From contig NZ_LDPY01000001.1 of the NCBI RefSeq assembly GCF_001038505.1, positions 3,038,001 to 3,102,000 of the forward strand: 64,000 nt of DNA, given 5' to 3'. Both the position numbers and the translations under genes were made by a program. The stretch is from Puniceibacterium sp. IMCC21224. GTDB taxonomy: Bacteria; Pseudomonadota; Alphaproteobacteria; Rhodobacterales; Rhodobacteraceae. The notes beneath the pieces were generated by a model. It ran no database searches, was not told the DNA's origin, and saw only the letters and a list, made by a program, of their open reading frames with translations. Shown here piece after piece: positions 47,265-58,717 of this stretch. The first letter of the stretch is position 1. Each line of letters opens with the position of its first letter.

Positions 47265-47544
47265 TAGTGATCAGATGAAACCTGAGGGCGTGTTAAGCCG
47301 CTGGTCGTGGCGATGCGCACAGCATCACGGCGAAATTCGTCTGTGTATCTCGTTGCCATCCCTTGTCTCCTCCATAGCAAACATTGCTCGAAAGGGACCG
47401 GAACTACCGTGGCAAGACTAGGTTGGCATGACCGAGTGGGCTAAGGGGAACTCAAGCCGCAGGCGGGAGTTCTGCAATAATGTCCAGATTACCCACCAAG
47501 ATCACTTGATCTCTTCTGCAAGCGGTTCTAGAAGAGCCCTCGTC

Positions 47545-47620
<76 letters not shown>

Positions 47621-47702
47621 TTCCTAGGTTATTGTCATTGATCGTCAAAGTGCACTTGCCCCCAACCTTGGACCACCTGGGTCTAGAGATTTCCGGCTTT
47701 CG

Positions 47703-48506
47703 TCAGATCGGTGGGCTGGTTTCACCTTCTGATTTTACGAGCATGATCGGTGACTTGTTTCCGATCGCGCTGTGGGGCCGTTCTTCGTTGTAGTATCTAC
47801 GCCAAGTCTCCACCTTTTCTGCCGCATCCGCAAGGCTCAAGAACCAATGCGCGTTCAAACATTCCTGGCGAAACTTACCGTTGAAGGCCTCGATGAAGGC
47901 GTTGTCTGTCGGTTTTCCTGGCCTGCTAAAATCCAAAACTACGCCCCGATGATAAGCCCACAGATCCAGATCCCGAGAGATAAATTCCGGCCCATTATCG
48001 ACTCGAATGGTCTTAGGATACCCAATCTTGGCACAAGCCAGATCAAGAGATTTAACCACATCCTCACCGCGATAATTGAACCTTACGTCTAGAATTGGCA
48101 CATAGCGCGAGAACGTATCGACGACGGTCAAAACGCGCAATTTGCGGCCTGTGGCGAGTTGATCATGCACAAAATCCATTGCCCAGACGTCGTTATTCTT
48201 CACAGCTTCTGTGCGAGCATCCCGCAGCTTCGCTTTCACGCGACGTTTCGGTGTCTTGTTGCGCAGTTGAAGACCCATCTCCTTGTAAATACGATATGTT
48301 TTTTTAGCGTTCACTGGCCAACCCTCACGCTGCAACACAAAATGGACGCGCCGATATCCATATCGAACGCGTGTCTCACAAATCTCCTTAATGCGCTTTT
48401 TCAACGCGGCCGGATCGGTGCGGCGGGATTTGTAATGATAGGTCGAGCAATCAAACCGCAAAGCACCACATGCCTTTCGGATCGACACACGCCAATCAGA
48501 CCGCAT
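47703..48506 (-). CDS. IS3-family transposase OrfB (DDE integrase)
   Basis: 267 residues from the first ATG; the frame is open upstream toward orfA ([11 protein letters not shown]), so the natural product is an OrfAB fusion made by frameshifting. DDE residues: D in [14 protein letters not shown] in [11 protein letters not shown] and E in [12 protein letters not shown]. Looks intact. Confidence 0.93.
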   Translation of the reverse strand: MRSDWRVSIRKACGALRFDCSTYHYKSRRTDPAALKKRIKEICETRVRYGYRRVHFVLQREGWPVNAKKTYRIYKEMGLQLRNKTPKRRVKAKLRDARTEAVKNNDVWAMDFVHDQLATGRKLRVLTVVDTFSRYVPILDVRFNYRGEDVVKSLDLACAKIGYPKTIRVDNGPEFISRDLDLWAYHRGVVLDFSRPGKPTDNAFIEAFNGKFRQECLNAHWFLSLADAAEKVETWRRYYNEERPHSAIGNKSPIMLVKSEGETSPPI

Positions 48507-48538
48507 CCCATCGACAAGCTCACGCTTTCGATCCGGCC

Positions 48539-48805
48539 TTAGAGCTTTCGCTTGATAACGTCCTGCAACATCTCACGATCCAACGTCAGATCAGCGACAA
48601 TCCGTTTCAAACGGTTGTTCTCGTCTTCCAGATCACGCAACCGGCGCATCTCTGACGGCATCAGCCCCTCATACTTTTTCTTCCAGTTGAAATACGTCGC
48701 CGGACTTATCCCGGACTTGCGGCAAATCTCCGCAACCGTCGTGCCCTCATTACCTTGCTTAACAATAAACGCCTTTTGGGCGTCCGTGAATTTGGATGCT
48801 TTCAT
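48539..48805 (-). CDS. IS3-family transposase OrfA (HTH)
   Basis: 88 residues from ATG 48805 (AAGGAG 8 bases upstream). Helix-turn-helix ([28 protein letters not shown]) and a leucine-zipper-like coil ([31 protein letters not shown]). It binds the ends of the element. Confidence 0.93.
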   Translation of the reverse strand: MKASKFTDAQKAFIVKQGNEGTTVAEICRKSGISPATYFNWKKKYEGLMPSEMRRLRDLEDENNRLKRIVADLTLDREMLQDVIKRKL

Positions 48806-49172
48806 CGCGTCCACTCCTTTTCCAGCCAGGAAAGTAGCAGTCGGAAACTCTAATTCAAAATGGTCCAGTTTTTAGGGGGCAGAGCAAACGAATTCGTATT
48901 TCACAAAGGCGCGATATGCGACTCCTCCCTGAAGAGTGACAGCAAGCCAATCGGTGTCGCTGTCCATTTCAGTGGCGCCCATAACAGAGTTCCGATGGAC
49001 AAATTTCAGGTGGTGGTGCTGTCGGCGGTAAAATCATCCATGAAACCGATCCTCCAAAATTTTAAATTTAACTTTGGCTGTACGCCCCGTCCTCTGAATG
49101 CAACCGTTTCAATATTGATTCCGGATCGGAATTGCCCTTGGTCTAACGGCGCGGCGGCCCCATATTCGGGGC

Positions 49173-49862
49173 ATGATAAAATTCACGCCCATCCTGCTTG
49201 CCATTCTCTATGCGCTGGTGATGTACCGATTTTCAACCTGGCGCACCGCCAAAGAACTGGACTCGCGCTCGACCGCGTTGGCCGATCCGCGCTTGCGCAA
49301 GTTGACCGACCGCATGGCGCAGGCTCTCGATCTGCCACGGATCAAGGTGCATATCTACGAGATTGACCCGGTGAATGGGTTGGCCGCGCCGGATGGGCGG
49401 ATCTTTATCACTCGCGGATTCTACCGCAAATATCAGAGCGGAGAGGTCTCGGGTGAAGAGTTGGCCTCGGTCATTGCGCATGAAATGGGGCATGTGGCGC
49501 TGGGGCATTCGCGGCGGCGGATGATCGACTTTTCCGGCCAGAATGCCCTGCGCACGGCGCTGGCAATGCTGCTGAGCCGGTTTCTGCCGGGGATCGGTGT
49601 GATGATCGCCAATGCACTGACATCCCTGCTGGCGGCGCGTCTGTCGCGCGGTGACGAATACGAGGCCGACGCCTATGCCGCCGCATTGCTGAGCAAGGCA
49701 GGGATCGGCGTCGCACCGCAGAAATCGCTGTTTCGCAAACTCGAGGCGCTGACGCAGGCGCGATCCGGCGCGGTGCCCGCCTGGCTGATGAGCCATCCTG
49801 CCACCGATGATCGGATCAAGGCATTGGAAGTCCTTGAGGCGCGCTGGACGTCAAAGGTCTGA
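49173..49862 (+). CDS. M48 family zinc metalloprotease
   Basis: 229 residues. An N-terminal membrane segment (IKFTPILLAILYALVMYRF), zinc motif HEMGH in VIAHEMGHVALGHS (~108) and the third ligand Glu in RGDEYEADAYAAAL. Smaller than HtpX, close to the BepA/Oma1-like core. It probably degrades or checks membrane proteins. Confidence 0.9.
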   Translation: MIKFTPILLAILYALVMYRFSTWRTAKELDSRSTALADPRLRKLTDRMAQALDLPRIKVHIYEIDPVNGLAAPDGRIFITRGFYRKYQSGEVSGEELASVIAHEMGHVALGHSRRRMIDFSGQNALRTALAMLLSRFLPGIGVMIANALTSLLAARLSRGDEYEADAYAAALLSKAGIGVAPQKSLFRKLEALTQARSGAVPAWLMSHPATDDRIKALEVLEARWTSKV

Positions 49863-49865
49863 CGC

Positions 49866-51014
49866 TTAGCCCGGCACCACCTCGAACATGGTACGGGCGC
49901 GGTCCACCCCGTTGACCTGAACCACCAGCGCGTGGGTTCCAGGGTGCCAGCGAAACGTCGTGGCATCACCCTTGAGGCGGTGCGCCTTTTCCAGCATCAA
50001 CGGGATGCCGGGTTTCACCTTGCCTGTCTTGAGTTTGAACACCTTTTCACCTGACCTGCCATCGGGCCGGGCGAAAACGATGCGGTAGTCGACGATTACC
50101 GCGCAATCAGCGTCACCGGTGACCGCGACCGCGAAGCGCAGCAGCTCACCTACGGCCACCCGCTCGGTGCCGAGCTTGAGCGCAACCTCAACCGGCGCGT
50201 CAGCGGCGTAACCCAGCAGCGCCAGCGCCGGTGCCTCGCCACGTTTTACGGCGGTGCGCAATGCATGACGCGTCATCCAGTCCAGTTCACGCGCCTGTTG
50301 TCGCCCGCCAGATCGCCACGCATGCAAACGGCCTACGACCGAATCCGGCGCGATTTTGCTGATATCATTCATATGGTTGGCCACAGACCGCGTGACATAG
50401 CGCGTTGGATCGCCGTGCAGCGCATCAAGATAGCGCAGCGGCACCAACGGATCCAGGGTGATATTGCGCGCCCAGGGCAGCCGGGGGCGCGTGCCTTCGC
50501 TCACCAGCCGACGCACATGATAATTGTCGTCGCTGACCCAGCGGTCCAACCGCGCCAGCGTTTCGTCGGGCCAGCGGTTCAGGAACGGACGAATGTAGAA
50601 CTCCATCGAGAATCGCTGCGTCGCGGAGTAGATCAGATCCAGCGCCCGATCCCGGTGATCCTCGAGCCCGTGGCGCACCGCAAGGATACCCGGCACCGCG
50701 TGGATAAACTTGCCAAAATCATCATCCGTCCGCGTCGGATCCAACGGAGGCAGCATTGCGGCCTCCAGCGCCCCGGCCATGGCCGGAAAATCCTGCGGCA
50801 GCTGATTGGCGACGCAATCGGCCAGAAAATCGAGCCGTTCGAGCAACCCGCGCGACGCCATTCCCGCCAGCGCTGTGGATCGGAACAGCTCTGGGTCGAA
50901 CCCCGGCAGAACGGCATATTCCGCCGCCATCTGCCCGATGCTGTCAGCATTAAACAACTGATCGGCGAGCGAGAACCCCGCACCGCCGCCCTTGCCATCC
51001 GGTCCGCGCGCCAT
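49866..51014 (-). CDS. DNA alkylation repair protein (HEAT-repeat, AlkD-like)
   Basis: 382 residues with helical HEAT-like repeats (FIRPFLNRWPDETLARLDRWVSDDNYHVRRLVSEGTRPRLPW) typical of the AlkD/AlkC superfamily, and a C-terminal beta domain (~285-382) beyond the usual fold. The family removes alkylated bases. It lies 3 bases from the SDR gene on the same strand; its end is close to the convergent M48 gene. Confidence 0.8.
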   Translation of the reverse strand: MARGPDGKGGGAGFSLADQLFNADSIGQMAAEYAVLPGFDPELFRSTALAGMASRGLLERLDFLADCVANQLPQDFPAMAGALEAAMLPPLDPTRTDDDFGKFIHAVPGILAVRHGLEDHRDRALDLIYSATQRFSMEFYIRPFLNRWPDETLARLDRWVSDDNYHVRRLVSEGTRPRLPWARNITLDPLVPLRYLDALHGDPTRYVTRSVANHMNDISKIAPDSVVGRLHAWRSGGRQQARELDWMTRHALRTAVKRGEAPALALLGYAADAPVEVALKLGTERVAVGELLRFAVAVTGDADCAVIVDYRIVFARPDGRSGEKVFKLKTGKVKPGIPLMLEKAHRLKGDATTFRWHPGTHALVVQVNGVDRARTMFEVVPG

Positions 51015-51017
51015 CGC

Positions 51018-51797
51018 CTAGATCGTCGCGTTGGTGGCACCACCGTCCAGCAGCAGGTTCTGCCCGACGATAAAACCCGCGTATTGCGAACACAGGAACG
51101 CACAGGCCTGCCCAAATTCCTCGGGCGTGCCATAGCGCCCGGCCGGGATCGTGGCGGCGCGACGCGCACGAGCTTCGTCCAGAGTGATGCCGTCGCGCGC
51201 CGCCACCGGCCCGTCGAGCCCTGCTGCGCGGTCGGTGTCGTGGATGCCGGGCAGCAAATTGTTGACGATGACGCCCTGCCCCGCGACCTGCCGCGCCGTA
51301 CCTGCCACATAGCCGGTCAATCCGGTGCGGGCGGCGTTCGACAAACCCAACTGCGGAATCGGTGCCTTGACTGATTGCGAAGTGATATTGACCACCCGGC
51401 CCCAACCGCGCGTGGTCATACCCGGCATAAGCGCCGTCATCAGTGCGATCGGGGTCAGCATGTTGCCATCCAGCGCCTTGATGAAATCGGCGCGATCCCA
51501 GTCGTGCCACATGCCCGGAGGCGGCCCACCTGCATTGGTCACAAGGATATCGACCGCGCCCGCAGCGTTTAGAACCCGCGCGCGCCCGGCCTCGTCGACG
51601 ATATCCGCCGCCACGGTGGTCACTGACACGCCGAACCGGTCGCGCAGATCCTGCGCCGTCGCCTCAAGCGCGTCAGACCCGCGTGCATTCAGCACCAGAT
51701 CGACACCCGCTTCGGCCAGCGCGGCGGCACAGCCCCGGCCCAGCCCCTTGCTCGATGCACAGACGAGTGCGCGTTTGCCCCGAATTCCCAGATCCAT
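51018..51797 (-). CDS. SDR family oxidoreductase
   Basis: 259 residues. Dinucleotide motif altered as CASSKGLGRGCA (TGxxxGxG class), NAG in LVTNAGGPP, catalytic Ser at ITSQSVKAP and a substituted Tyr region (LGLSNAARTGL replaces YxxxK), as in the SDR subgroup where Tyr is not in the usual place. It would reduce or oxidise a small carbonyl or alcohol; substrate unknown. Operon with the DNA alkylation repair gene. Confidence 0.88.
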   Translation of the reverse strand: MDLGIRGKRALVCASSKGLGRGCAAALAEAGVDLVLNARGSDALEATAQDLRDRFGVSVTTVAADIVDEAGRARVLNAAGAVDILVTNAGGPPPGMWHDWDRADFIKALDGNMLTPIALMTALMPGMTTRGWGRVVNITSQSVKAPIPQLGLSNAARTGLTGYVAGTARQVAGQGVIVNNLLPGIHDTDRAAGLDGPVAARDGITLDEARARRAATIPAGRYGTPEEFGQACAFLCSQYAGFIVGQNLLLDGGATNATI

Positions 51798-51960
51798 ATC
51801 GCCAATTCCCTGTTCTGTCCTGCGTGTATCGAACCCACGCCACCCAATATCGCGGTCGCCAGCCCGGCACTATCGCCAATGCTGCGACCTCTTGATGCCA
51901 CATTTCTTTTCCATAGATTGAACCTATAGTGAAGCCCGCGCCGGTCCCAAACGGCGCACC

Positions 51961-52989
51961 ATGTTAATCGGTGTCATGACAAACCTACAGACAAGATTCC
52001 CGCAGACCATCGGCGTCTACCGCGCCGACCATCTGCGCGTCGCAAACGGTGCGAATCTGGGGGACGCGATCGGATGCGCCGACGATCTGATGCTGGATGA
52101 TATCTATCACCTTTCACCTTTGGCCACGCAAAAACGGCTAAGCCTGCTGACCACAGCCGAACCACCGTTTCGGATCGCAGATGCTTCGGACACCGGGACG
52201 CCGGGTGCCGCCCTGCATCTGGATTGCTGTATCACGTTGATGTCAGGACATGGCCAAACCACCGAGGTGCTGGTCCTGGTGGAAACTGATCGTCCCGGTG
52301 ACATTGCCGCAGTCTATGTGCTGCCACTGGCGTCGATAGACACGCGCACCGACTATGCGCTGGTAGGCATAAACCGCGACAACGCGCTCGAGAAATTCGC
52401 ACAGGTGGCCTGTGTGTCGTTCACGCGCGGGACGATGATCACGCTGGCCTCTGGCGCACAGCGCCCTGTCGAGGATCTGACCATTGGCGACCGCGTGCTG
52501 ACCCGCGACGATGGCCCTCAGGCGATTCGCTGGATTGGCCACACCACGAGCCGCGCCGTCGGTGCCTTTGCGCCGATCCGCATTCGCGCCGGGACGCTGA
52601 ACAACCTCAACGATTTGCTGGTCAGTCCCGATCACCGGCTGTTCATCTATCAGCGCAGGGACCGACTTGGTGCCGGGCGATCAGAGCTGCTGGTCAAGGC
52701 GCGTCACCTGATCAACGGCGACAGTGTCACCCGTGTTTCCGGCGGCTTTGTCGATTATTTCCAGATGCTGTTTGATCACCATCAGATCATCTATGCCGAA
52801 GGGATTGCCGCCGAATCCATGTTGGTTGACACCCGGACCCGCGCAGCCCTACCGCAAGAGCTGAAGGAAAGCCTGTCCGACCTATTGCCGAAACACCAAG
52901 ACAGAATGCATCGCGACATTGAGGTGCAGGAATCGCTGCTGCAACGGCCCGATGCCGCCGATCTATTGCGCAAATCCTCGGGCGGCTAG
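51961..52989 (+). CDS. Hint (hedgehog/intein) domain protein
   Basis: 342 residues. Hint module from CVSFTRGTMITLASGAQRPVEDLTIGDRVLTRD (~156-190), LVSPDHRLFIY and VKARHLIN. The N-terminal ~140 residues are a separate domain with no known name. No signal peptide. It resembles the Hint protein at 38778 in the catalytic region only. Function unknown. Confidence 0.85.
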   Translation: MLIGVMTNLQTRFPQTIGVYRADHLRVANGANLGDAIGCADDLMLDDIYHLSPLATQKRLSLLTTAEPPFRIADASDTGTPGAALHLDCCITLMSGHGQTTEVLVLVETDRPGDIAAVYVLPLASIDTRTDYALVGINRDNALEKFAQVACVSFTRGTMITLASGAQRPVEDLTIGDRVLTRDDGPQAIRWIGHTTSRAVGAFAPIRIRAGTLNNLNDLLVSPDHRLFIYQRRDRLGAGRSELLVKARHLINGDSVTRVSGGFVDYFQMLFDHHQIIYAEGIAAESMLVDTRTRAALPQELKESLSDLLPKHQDRMHRDIEVQESLLQRPDAADLLRKSSGG

Positions 52990-53098
52990 GCAACCATCCC
53001 TACGAGCACCCAAGACAATTCCAGTAGCCCTCAATCGCGGTGACCCACACATTCTGGCGATCTTGCAAAGGTCCGCGCGCGCGCCTATAGCCCAGCCC

Positions 53099-54706
53099 AT
53101 GCTGGACACGCCCTCAAACCGCCCGAAACTGCCCGCCGAGATTGCACGGAGGCGCACGTTTGCGATCATCTCGCACCCTGACGCGGGCAAAACCACGCTG
53201 ACAGAGAAATTCCTGCTGTATGGTGGCGCGATCCAGATGGCTGGACAGGTCCGCGCCAAGGGCGAGGCACGGCGCACCCGGTCAGACTTCATGCAGATGG
53301 AAAAGGATCGCGGCATCTCGGTCTCAGCATCTGCAATGTCTTTTGATTTCAAAGGGCTGCGGTTCAACCTCGTCGACACGCCCGGCCACTCGGATTTTTC
53401 CGAAGATACGTACCGCACGCTGACGGCTGTGGATGCCGCCGTGATGGTCATCGACGGTGCCAAGGGCGTCGAGAGTCAGACGCAAAAACTGTTCGAAGTT
53501 TGCCGTCTGCGCGACCTGCCAATCCTGACTTTCTGCAACAAGATGGACCGCGAATCCCGCGACACGTTTGACATCATTGATGAAATTCAGGAAAATCTGG
53601 CGATCGACGTGACGCCCGCGTCCTGGCCCATCGGTGTGGGTCGCGATTTTCTGGGCTGCTATGATCTGTTGCGCGACCGGCTAGAGCTGATGGATCGCGC
53701 CGACCGCAACAAGGTCGCGGAAACCGTTGAAATCAACGGCCTTGACGATCCCCTGCTGGAAAAGCACGTACCGGCGGCCGAGCTGGCAAAGCTGCGCGAA
53801 GAGATCGAGATGGCCCGCGCATTGCTGCCCGCAATGGACCCGCAATCGGTGCTCGAGGGGCATATGACGCCGATTTGGTTTGGGTCTGCGATCAATTCCT
53901 TTGGTGTCAGGGATTTGATGGACGGAATTGGCACTTATGGCCCCGAACCGCAGATCCAGAACGCTACCCCGCGCAAGATTTCCCCCGAAGAACCCAAGGT
54001 GTCGGGCTTTGTTTTCAAAGTTCAGGCGAATATGGACCCAAAGCATCGCGACCGCGTCGCCTTTGTCCGCCTCGCCTCGGGGCATTTTGTGCGCGGCATG
54101 AAACTGACCCACGTCCGGTCGAAAAAGCCGATGGCAATCACCAACCCGGTACTTTTCTTGGCCGCAGACCGCGAACTGGCCGAAGAGGCCTGGGCCGGCG
54201 ACATCATCGGCATTCCCAACCACGGCCAGTTGCGCATTGGCGACACCCTGACCGAGGGTGAAATGCTGCGCGTGTCTGGCATCCCGTCGTTCGCGCCGGA
54301 ACTGCTGCAATCGGTCCGCGCGGGTGACCCAATGAAGGCCAAGCATCTGGAAAAAGCCCTGATGCAATTTGCCGAAGAGGGGGCCGCCAAGGTCTTTAAA
54401 CCCGCCTTTGGTTCTGGCTTTATCGTCGGCGTCGTCGGTGCACTGCAATTCGAGGTTCTGGGATCGCGGATCGAACAGGAATATGGCCTGCCGGTGCGTT
54501 TTGAGGCGTCACAATTCACCTCTGCCCGCTGGGTGCATGGTCCGCGCGACAAGGTCGATGACTTTATTGCCGCCAACAAACAACACATCGGACACGACAA
54601 TGACGGCGACGTTGTCTATCTCACGCGGTTGCAATGGGACATCGACCGCGTGGCGCGCGATTATCCGGATGTCGAACTCACTTCGACCAAAGAGATGATG
54701 GTCTGA
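53099..54706 (+). CDS. prfC: Peptide chain release factor 3
   Basis: 535 residues from ATG 53099; the frame is open further upstream but the family begins at about LPAEIARRRTFAIISHPDAGKTT. GTPase motifs: SHPDAGKTT (~25-33), DTPGHSDFSEDTYR and NKMDRES. It recycles RF1/RF2 from the ribosome after termination. Domains 2 and 3 (ITNPVLFLAADRE; GALQFEVLGSRIEQEYGLPV) are complete. Confidence 0.96.
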   Translation: MLDTPSNRPKLPAEIARRRTFAIISHPDAGKTTLTEKFLLYGGAIQMAGQVRAKGEARRTRSDFMQMEKDRGISVSASAMSFDFKGLRFNLVDTPGHSDFSEDTYRTLTAVDAAVMVIDGAKGVESQTQKLFEVCRLRDLPILTFCNKMDRESRDTFDIIDEIQENLAIDVTPASWPIGVGRDFLGCYDLLRDRLELMDRADRNKVAETVEINGLDDPLLEKHVPAAELAKLREEIEMARALLPAMDPQSVLEGHMTPIWFGSAINSFGVRDLMDGIGTYGPEPQIQNATPRKISPEEPKVSGFVFKVQANMDPKHRDRVAFVRLASGHFVRGMKLTHVRSKKPMAITNPVLFLAADRELAEEAWAGDIIGIPNHGQLRIGDTLTEGEMLRVSGIPSFAPELLQSVRAGDPMKAKHLEKALMQFAEEGAAKVFKPAFGSGFIVGVVGALQFEVLGSRIEQEYGLPVRFEASQFTSARWVHGPRDKVDDFIAANKQHIGHDNDGDVVYLTRLQWDIDRVARDYPDVELTSTKEMMV

Positions 54707-55450
54707 GCCCGGCCTGCCACCCGCTTTAGCAGGCCGCTGGAATAGTCGACACGCGGGGATGGTATTCGCCCGCTGATGGCATGCGCCCTTCGCTTGTCAA
54801 CAGCGGGCCGGGATTCTCGGCCTCCATGCTGTCGACGTCTCTCTCAAGCTCCTGGAGATCCGGGCAGTCGGGCCAGGCGTTGGCAGCCATCGTCAGCAAG
54901 CAGCAGGATCGGCCCCCTTCGACGTCGCGATAGACGGTTTGGGCCCCCCTGAAGCCGACCCTGGAATTGCAGTTGTGGTGATTTGCGCGGGGCATCGGTT
55001 CGGTTTCAGGTTCCGGTTGGCTTATCTTCAGGCCGACTGGCATGCGCATCATTGACCACCAGCCGGATCTCGCGCAACGGCGGACTGGTGGGAATGCGAT
55101 CCTCAAAACCGAGCGCGCGGAACAACGCCGACTGGTTTCATTCATTCCACGCATCCTGATCCGCACCGATCTCCTGCCAAGGCGGAATCATGTTCTCAAA
55201 TCATTGCCCAGGTCGGACTATTTCAGCACAGTGTTATAGCTGAACTACGATGGCGTCTTTTAGCAGCCCCTCGGGCGAACAGGGCACAGGTGACAGTGCA
55301 GACCCATTTGGCCGCTTCGATGTCGTCAGCGTGTGACCACATCATCAAGGTCTTAGTGTACAGACATTGGTCTGTTTGGGTCATTCACGTGTTGCTCAGC
55401 CCCGTGGTTTGACGCAGATTGCGCCAAAACTCGTGAAATGAAGGAAAAAA
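54707..55450. other. Gene-poor stretch before the formaldehyde dehydrogenase gene
   Basis: 744 bases. A 146-codon minus-strand frame (54726-55166) has unlikely composition at its start and only its last ~70 codons look protein-like; it may be a decayed gene, but I cannot name it. Nothing else was recognised; the promoter of the next gene is expected near the right end. Confidence 0.35.
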
Positions 55451-56566
<1,116 letters not shown>

Positions 56567-56595
56567 GGGCGAATTGGTCGGCTGAGCCGGGAATT

Positions 56596-56639
56596 CTAGA
56601 GACCGACCGCCGCACGGGATGCGGCGGCCGGTCTCTTTA
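56596..56639 (+). terminator. Intrinsic terminator after the formaldehyde dehydrogenase gene
   Basis: A long stem, AGAGACCG-A-CCGCCGCA with TGCGGCGG-C-CGGTCTCT around CGGGA, followed by TT. The stem is very strong but the T run is short. Confidence 0.65.
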
Positions 56640-56640
56640 C

Positions 56641-57030
56641 TGCGAGCTGGTTATCGTTCCCCTGGGATCTGTCCCACCATAGCTCCCGGGGTTCGCTGCA
56701 TGAATCTAGTATGGCTGGGGGTGGGATTGGCCTAACGGCGACGATAACTCTGAACGTCAACGCGTTCCATCGCGCGGAACAATGGAGCGAACAGGACGGT
56801 GGCAACGGCCTCGGTTGAGCACGCGATTGCGCTATTTCTCTGACAGACAAGGCGGCGCTAAGATACAGCCTTTAGCCTCTTCGCCAACTCGGACCAATGC
56901 GTCCCCCCGCGCGAAACGACGCGTTCCTCAATGGCGGCACGGGCCGCGTTCCGAGCATCGCCGCCCCTGCCTTCGCGTTCCTTTACCTCGGCCTCGATCG
57001 CGTGGCCGCCCTTGATCACCCCGCTCCTCA
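56641..57030. other. Gene-poor region left of the IS end
   Basis: About 390 bases without a credible gene; several short frames but no RBS or recognisable product. Old mobile DNA is likely because an IS end follows. Confidence 0.35.
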
Positions 57031-57087
57031 GGTATCTTACTGAGAAAATTTCAACTCCGCATTTCCTTAGTTCTGGGGAGGATTACC
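57031..57087 (+). mobile_element. Solo end of an IS3-family element
   Basis: The bases TATCTTACTGAGAAAATT... to GGATTACC (57087) parallel the right end of the complete element (CATCTTGCCGAGAAAATT... to GGATTACC at 58717), including CCGCA and CCTTA segments. No transposase is attached. Confidence 0.7.
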
Positions 57088-57210
57088 CTGTGCTCCTGAT
57101 CAGTGTTAGATTGATGCATAGAAATCCTTTGAGATTAGTAATTTCTCCTCTGGACACCGGTACGCCACTCGCCTAGAACGCCCGCACCTGAACGGTACAC
57201 CGTTCCCAAT

Positions 57211-57285
57211 GCCCGGGTAGCTCAGGGGTAGAGCAGTGGATTGAAAATCCTCGTGTCGGTGGTTCGATTCCGCCCCCGGGCACCA
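57211..57285 (+). tRNA. tRNA-Phe (GAA), island attachment site
   Basis: 75-base cloverleaf with encoded CCA: acceptor GCCCGGG/CCCGGGC, anticodon loop TTGAAAA (GAA), T arm GGTGGTTCGATTCCGCC. An integrase reading toward the tRNA ends 31 bases away, so the 3' end of this tRNA is the probable left attachment site of the island. Confidence 0.95.
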
Positions 57286-57316
57286 TTTAAATCTCTGATA
57301 TAATTGAGTTTACCGC

Positions 57317-57520
57317 TCATCTTTCATCCTCGCTTTGGTCAGGTTTGACGCTTTTCGACGAAGGTTTGACACTTTCGGCCCGCCTTCGGTTCTCTTCTTC
57401 CAGTGTGGCCATGGTCTCGCGGTTCTTGTCGGCAAGGTTCGCTGATCGCGAGTAGTGCCGTGCCATGGACGGTGTTTTCTGCCCCAGAAGGTCCGCGATG
57501 CGGCGTTCATCCAGCCCCGC
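57317..57520 (-). pseudogene. Tyrosine integrase, C-terminal fragment (separated by IS)
   Basis: Reads GLDERRIADLLGQKTPSMARHYSR..., containing the catalytic Tyr in ARHYS and ending SEDER-stop at 57317. It is the missing end of the integrase at 58718-59630: joining both at the 4-base duplication restores one frame of 370 residues. Confidence 0.92.
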
Positions 57521-57559
57521 GGTAATCCCCCCATTTTTAATGGGGTGCAGCCGTAGAAC

Positions 57560-58387
57560 TTACGCGGCCATTTTCAGTTTCTGTGCGGGTGTGATGCCGC
57601 CGATGCCCATGTTCGGGCGGTCGTTGTTGTAAGTCCAGAGCCATTGCGTGGCGAAGTCTTGGGCCTCCTCGATGTTTTCGATGATGTGTTGGTCCAGCCA
57701 TTCATTCCTGACGGTGCGGTTGTAACGTTCGATGTAGGCGTTCTGCTGGGGCTGTCCTGGTTGGATGTGCTGGAGGGTAACACCTTGTTTCTCAGCCCAT
57801 TCCAGCAGCTTGATGCTGATGTATTCAGGGCCATTATCGACCCGGATCGTGCCGGGCTTGCCACGCCATTCGATGATGCGATCGAGGCTCCGGATCACGC
57901 GTTCAGCAGGCAATGAAAAGTCGACCTCAATGCCAAGCCCTTCGCGGTTGAAGTCGTCCAGCACGTTCAGCAGTCGAAACTGACGACCGTCGCTCAGCCT
58001 GTCGGCCATAAAGTCCATCGACCAGGTCATGTTGGGGGCCTCGGGTACCGCCAGCGCGTCGGGTTTATCCCGCTTTAGCCGTTTGCGGGGCTTAATCCGC
58101 AGGTTCAGTTCCAGCGCGCAATAGATGCGATAGACCCGCTTATGGTTCCACGGATGACCTTTGACGTTGCGCAGGTGCAGATAGCAAAGTCCGAAGCCCC
58201 AAGTCTTCCTCGTATCCGTCAGCCCGACAAGCAAATCGGCAATCTGTTCGTTCTCATCGCTCAGAAGCGGGCTGTAGCGATAGCAGGTCTCGCTAACCCC
58301 AAAGGTGCGGCACGCCACGGCGACACTGACCCCGCGTCGCTCTACCGCCGTTGCGGCCATCTCTCGTCGCTGAGATGGCCCAGTCAC
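57560..58387 (-). CDS. IS3-family transposase OrfB (DDE integrase)
   Basis: 275 residues. DDE motif: [24 protein letters not shown] and [15 protein letters not shown]. Its start overlaps the orfA stop by 4 bases, suggesting frameshift or coupled production. It appears intact, so the insertion may be recent. Confidence 0.94.
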   Translation of the reverse strand: MTGPSQRREMAATAVERRGVSVAVACRTFGVSETCYRYSPLLSDENEQIADLLVGLTDTRKTWGFGLCYLHLRNVKGHPWNHKRVYRIYCALELNLRIKPRKRLKRDKPDALAVPEAPNMTWSMDFMADRLSDGRQFRLLNVLDDFNREGLGIEVDFSLPAERVIRSLDRIIEWRGKPGTIRVDNGPEYISIKLLEWAEKQGVTLQHIQPGQPQQNAYIERYNRTVRNEWLDQHIIENIEEAQDFATQWLWTYNNDRPNMGIGGITPAQKLKMAA

Positions 58388-58647
58388 TTTTTTCCAAGGG
58401 CTTCCTTCAGCAACTCGTTCTGCATGCTCAACTCTGCGAACATCTTCTTCAGGCGTCGGTTCTCGTCTTCAAGCGCCTTGGTCTGCGCGATCATTGAAGC
58501 ATCCATCCCGCCATACTTCGCCCGCCATTTGTAAAAGGACGCTGTGCTCATACCATGTTCGCGGCAAAGCTCGGCCACCGGAACACCGCCTTCGGCCTGG
58601 CGCAGGATCGCAAGGATCTGCGGCTCACTGTATCTCGTCATCTTCAT
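58384..58647 (-). CDS. IS3-family transposase OrfA (HTH)
   Basis: 87 residues from ATG 58647 (GGAG 6 bases upstream). HTH region ([40 protein letters not shown]) and coil ([28 protein letters not shown]). The old remnant at 46365 is the same protein family. Confidence 0.94.
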   Translation of the reverse strand: MKMTRYSEPQILAILRQAEGGVPVAELCREHGMSTASFYKWRAKYGGMDASMIAQTKALEDENRRLKKMFAELSMQNELLKEALGKK

Positions 58648-58717
58648 CTGAATCTCCTCATGCATCTTGCCGAGAAAATTCTACTTCCGCAGCCCCTTAC
58701 TTTCGGGGGGGATTACC

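Larger units (their letters stand above)
46650..47359 (-). pseudogene. Broken IS3-family transposase (orfA and orfB), cut by palindromic repeats
   Basis: Read on the minus strand: orfA starts at ATG 47359 (MATRYTDEFRRDAVRIATTSGLTRPQVSSD), is interrupted, resumes HDDLM-stop-GPHEDVERENERLRREVRLL; orfB resumes at [19 protein letters not shown]...SLSQRQR, then [36 protein letters not shown], then SNRM. Each break coincides with a short repeat listed below. At the break after SQRQR about 60 residues of the usual protein are missing; at RRVIGW/SNRM almost nothing is lost. Confidence 0.82.
47657..48881 (-). mobile_element. Complete IS3-family insertion sequence
   Basis: It is bounded by TGCCCCC (47657) and GGGGGCA (to 48881), with further matches TGGACCA / TGGTCCA inside each end. 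It contains orfA and orfB on the minus strand in different frames, as in IS3-family elements of the IS407-like type. No target duplication is visible at the ends (CACT on the left, GAGC on the right), so a rearrangement may have followed insertion. Confidence 0.85.
57521..58717 (-). mobile_element. Complete IS3-family element inserted into the island integrase
   Basis: Ends GGTAATCCCCCC (57521) and GGGGATTACC (58717) are inverted repeats. CCGC at 57517-57520 is duplicated at 58718-58721, a 4-bp target duplication. It carries orfA and orfB on the minus strand, overlapping by ATGA. Confidence 0.92.

Noticed and set aside
47430..47500. tRNA-like D-arm sequence (GACCGAGTGG...) before tRNA-Val
   Set aside because: No acceptor stem, anticodon stem or T arm could be paired, so it is not called a tRNA.
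54726..55166. 146-codon minus-strand frame after prfC
   Set aside because: Arg/Ser/Met-rich start and no recognised domain; at most a decayed gene.
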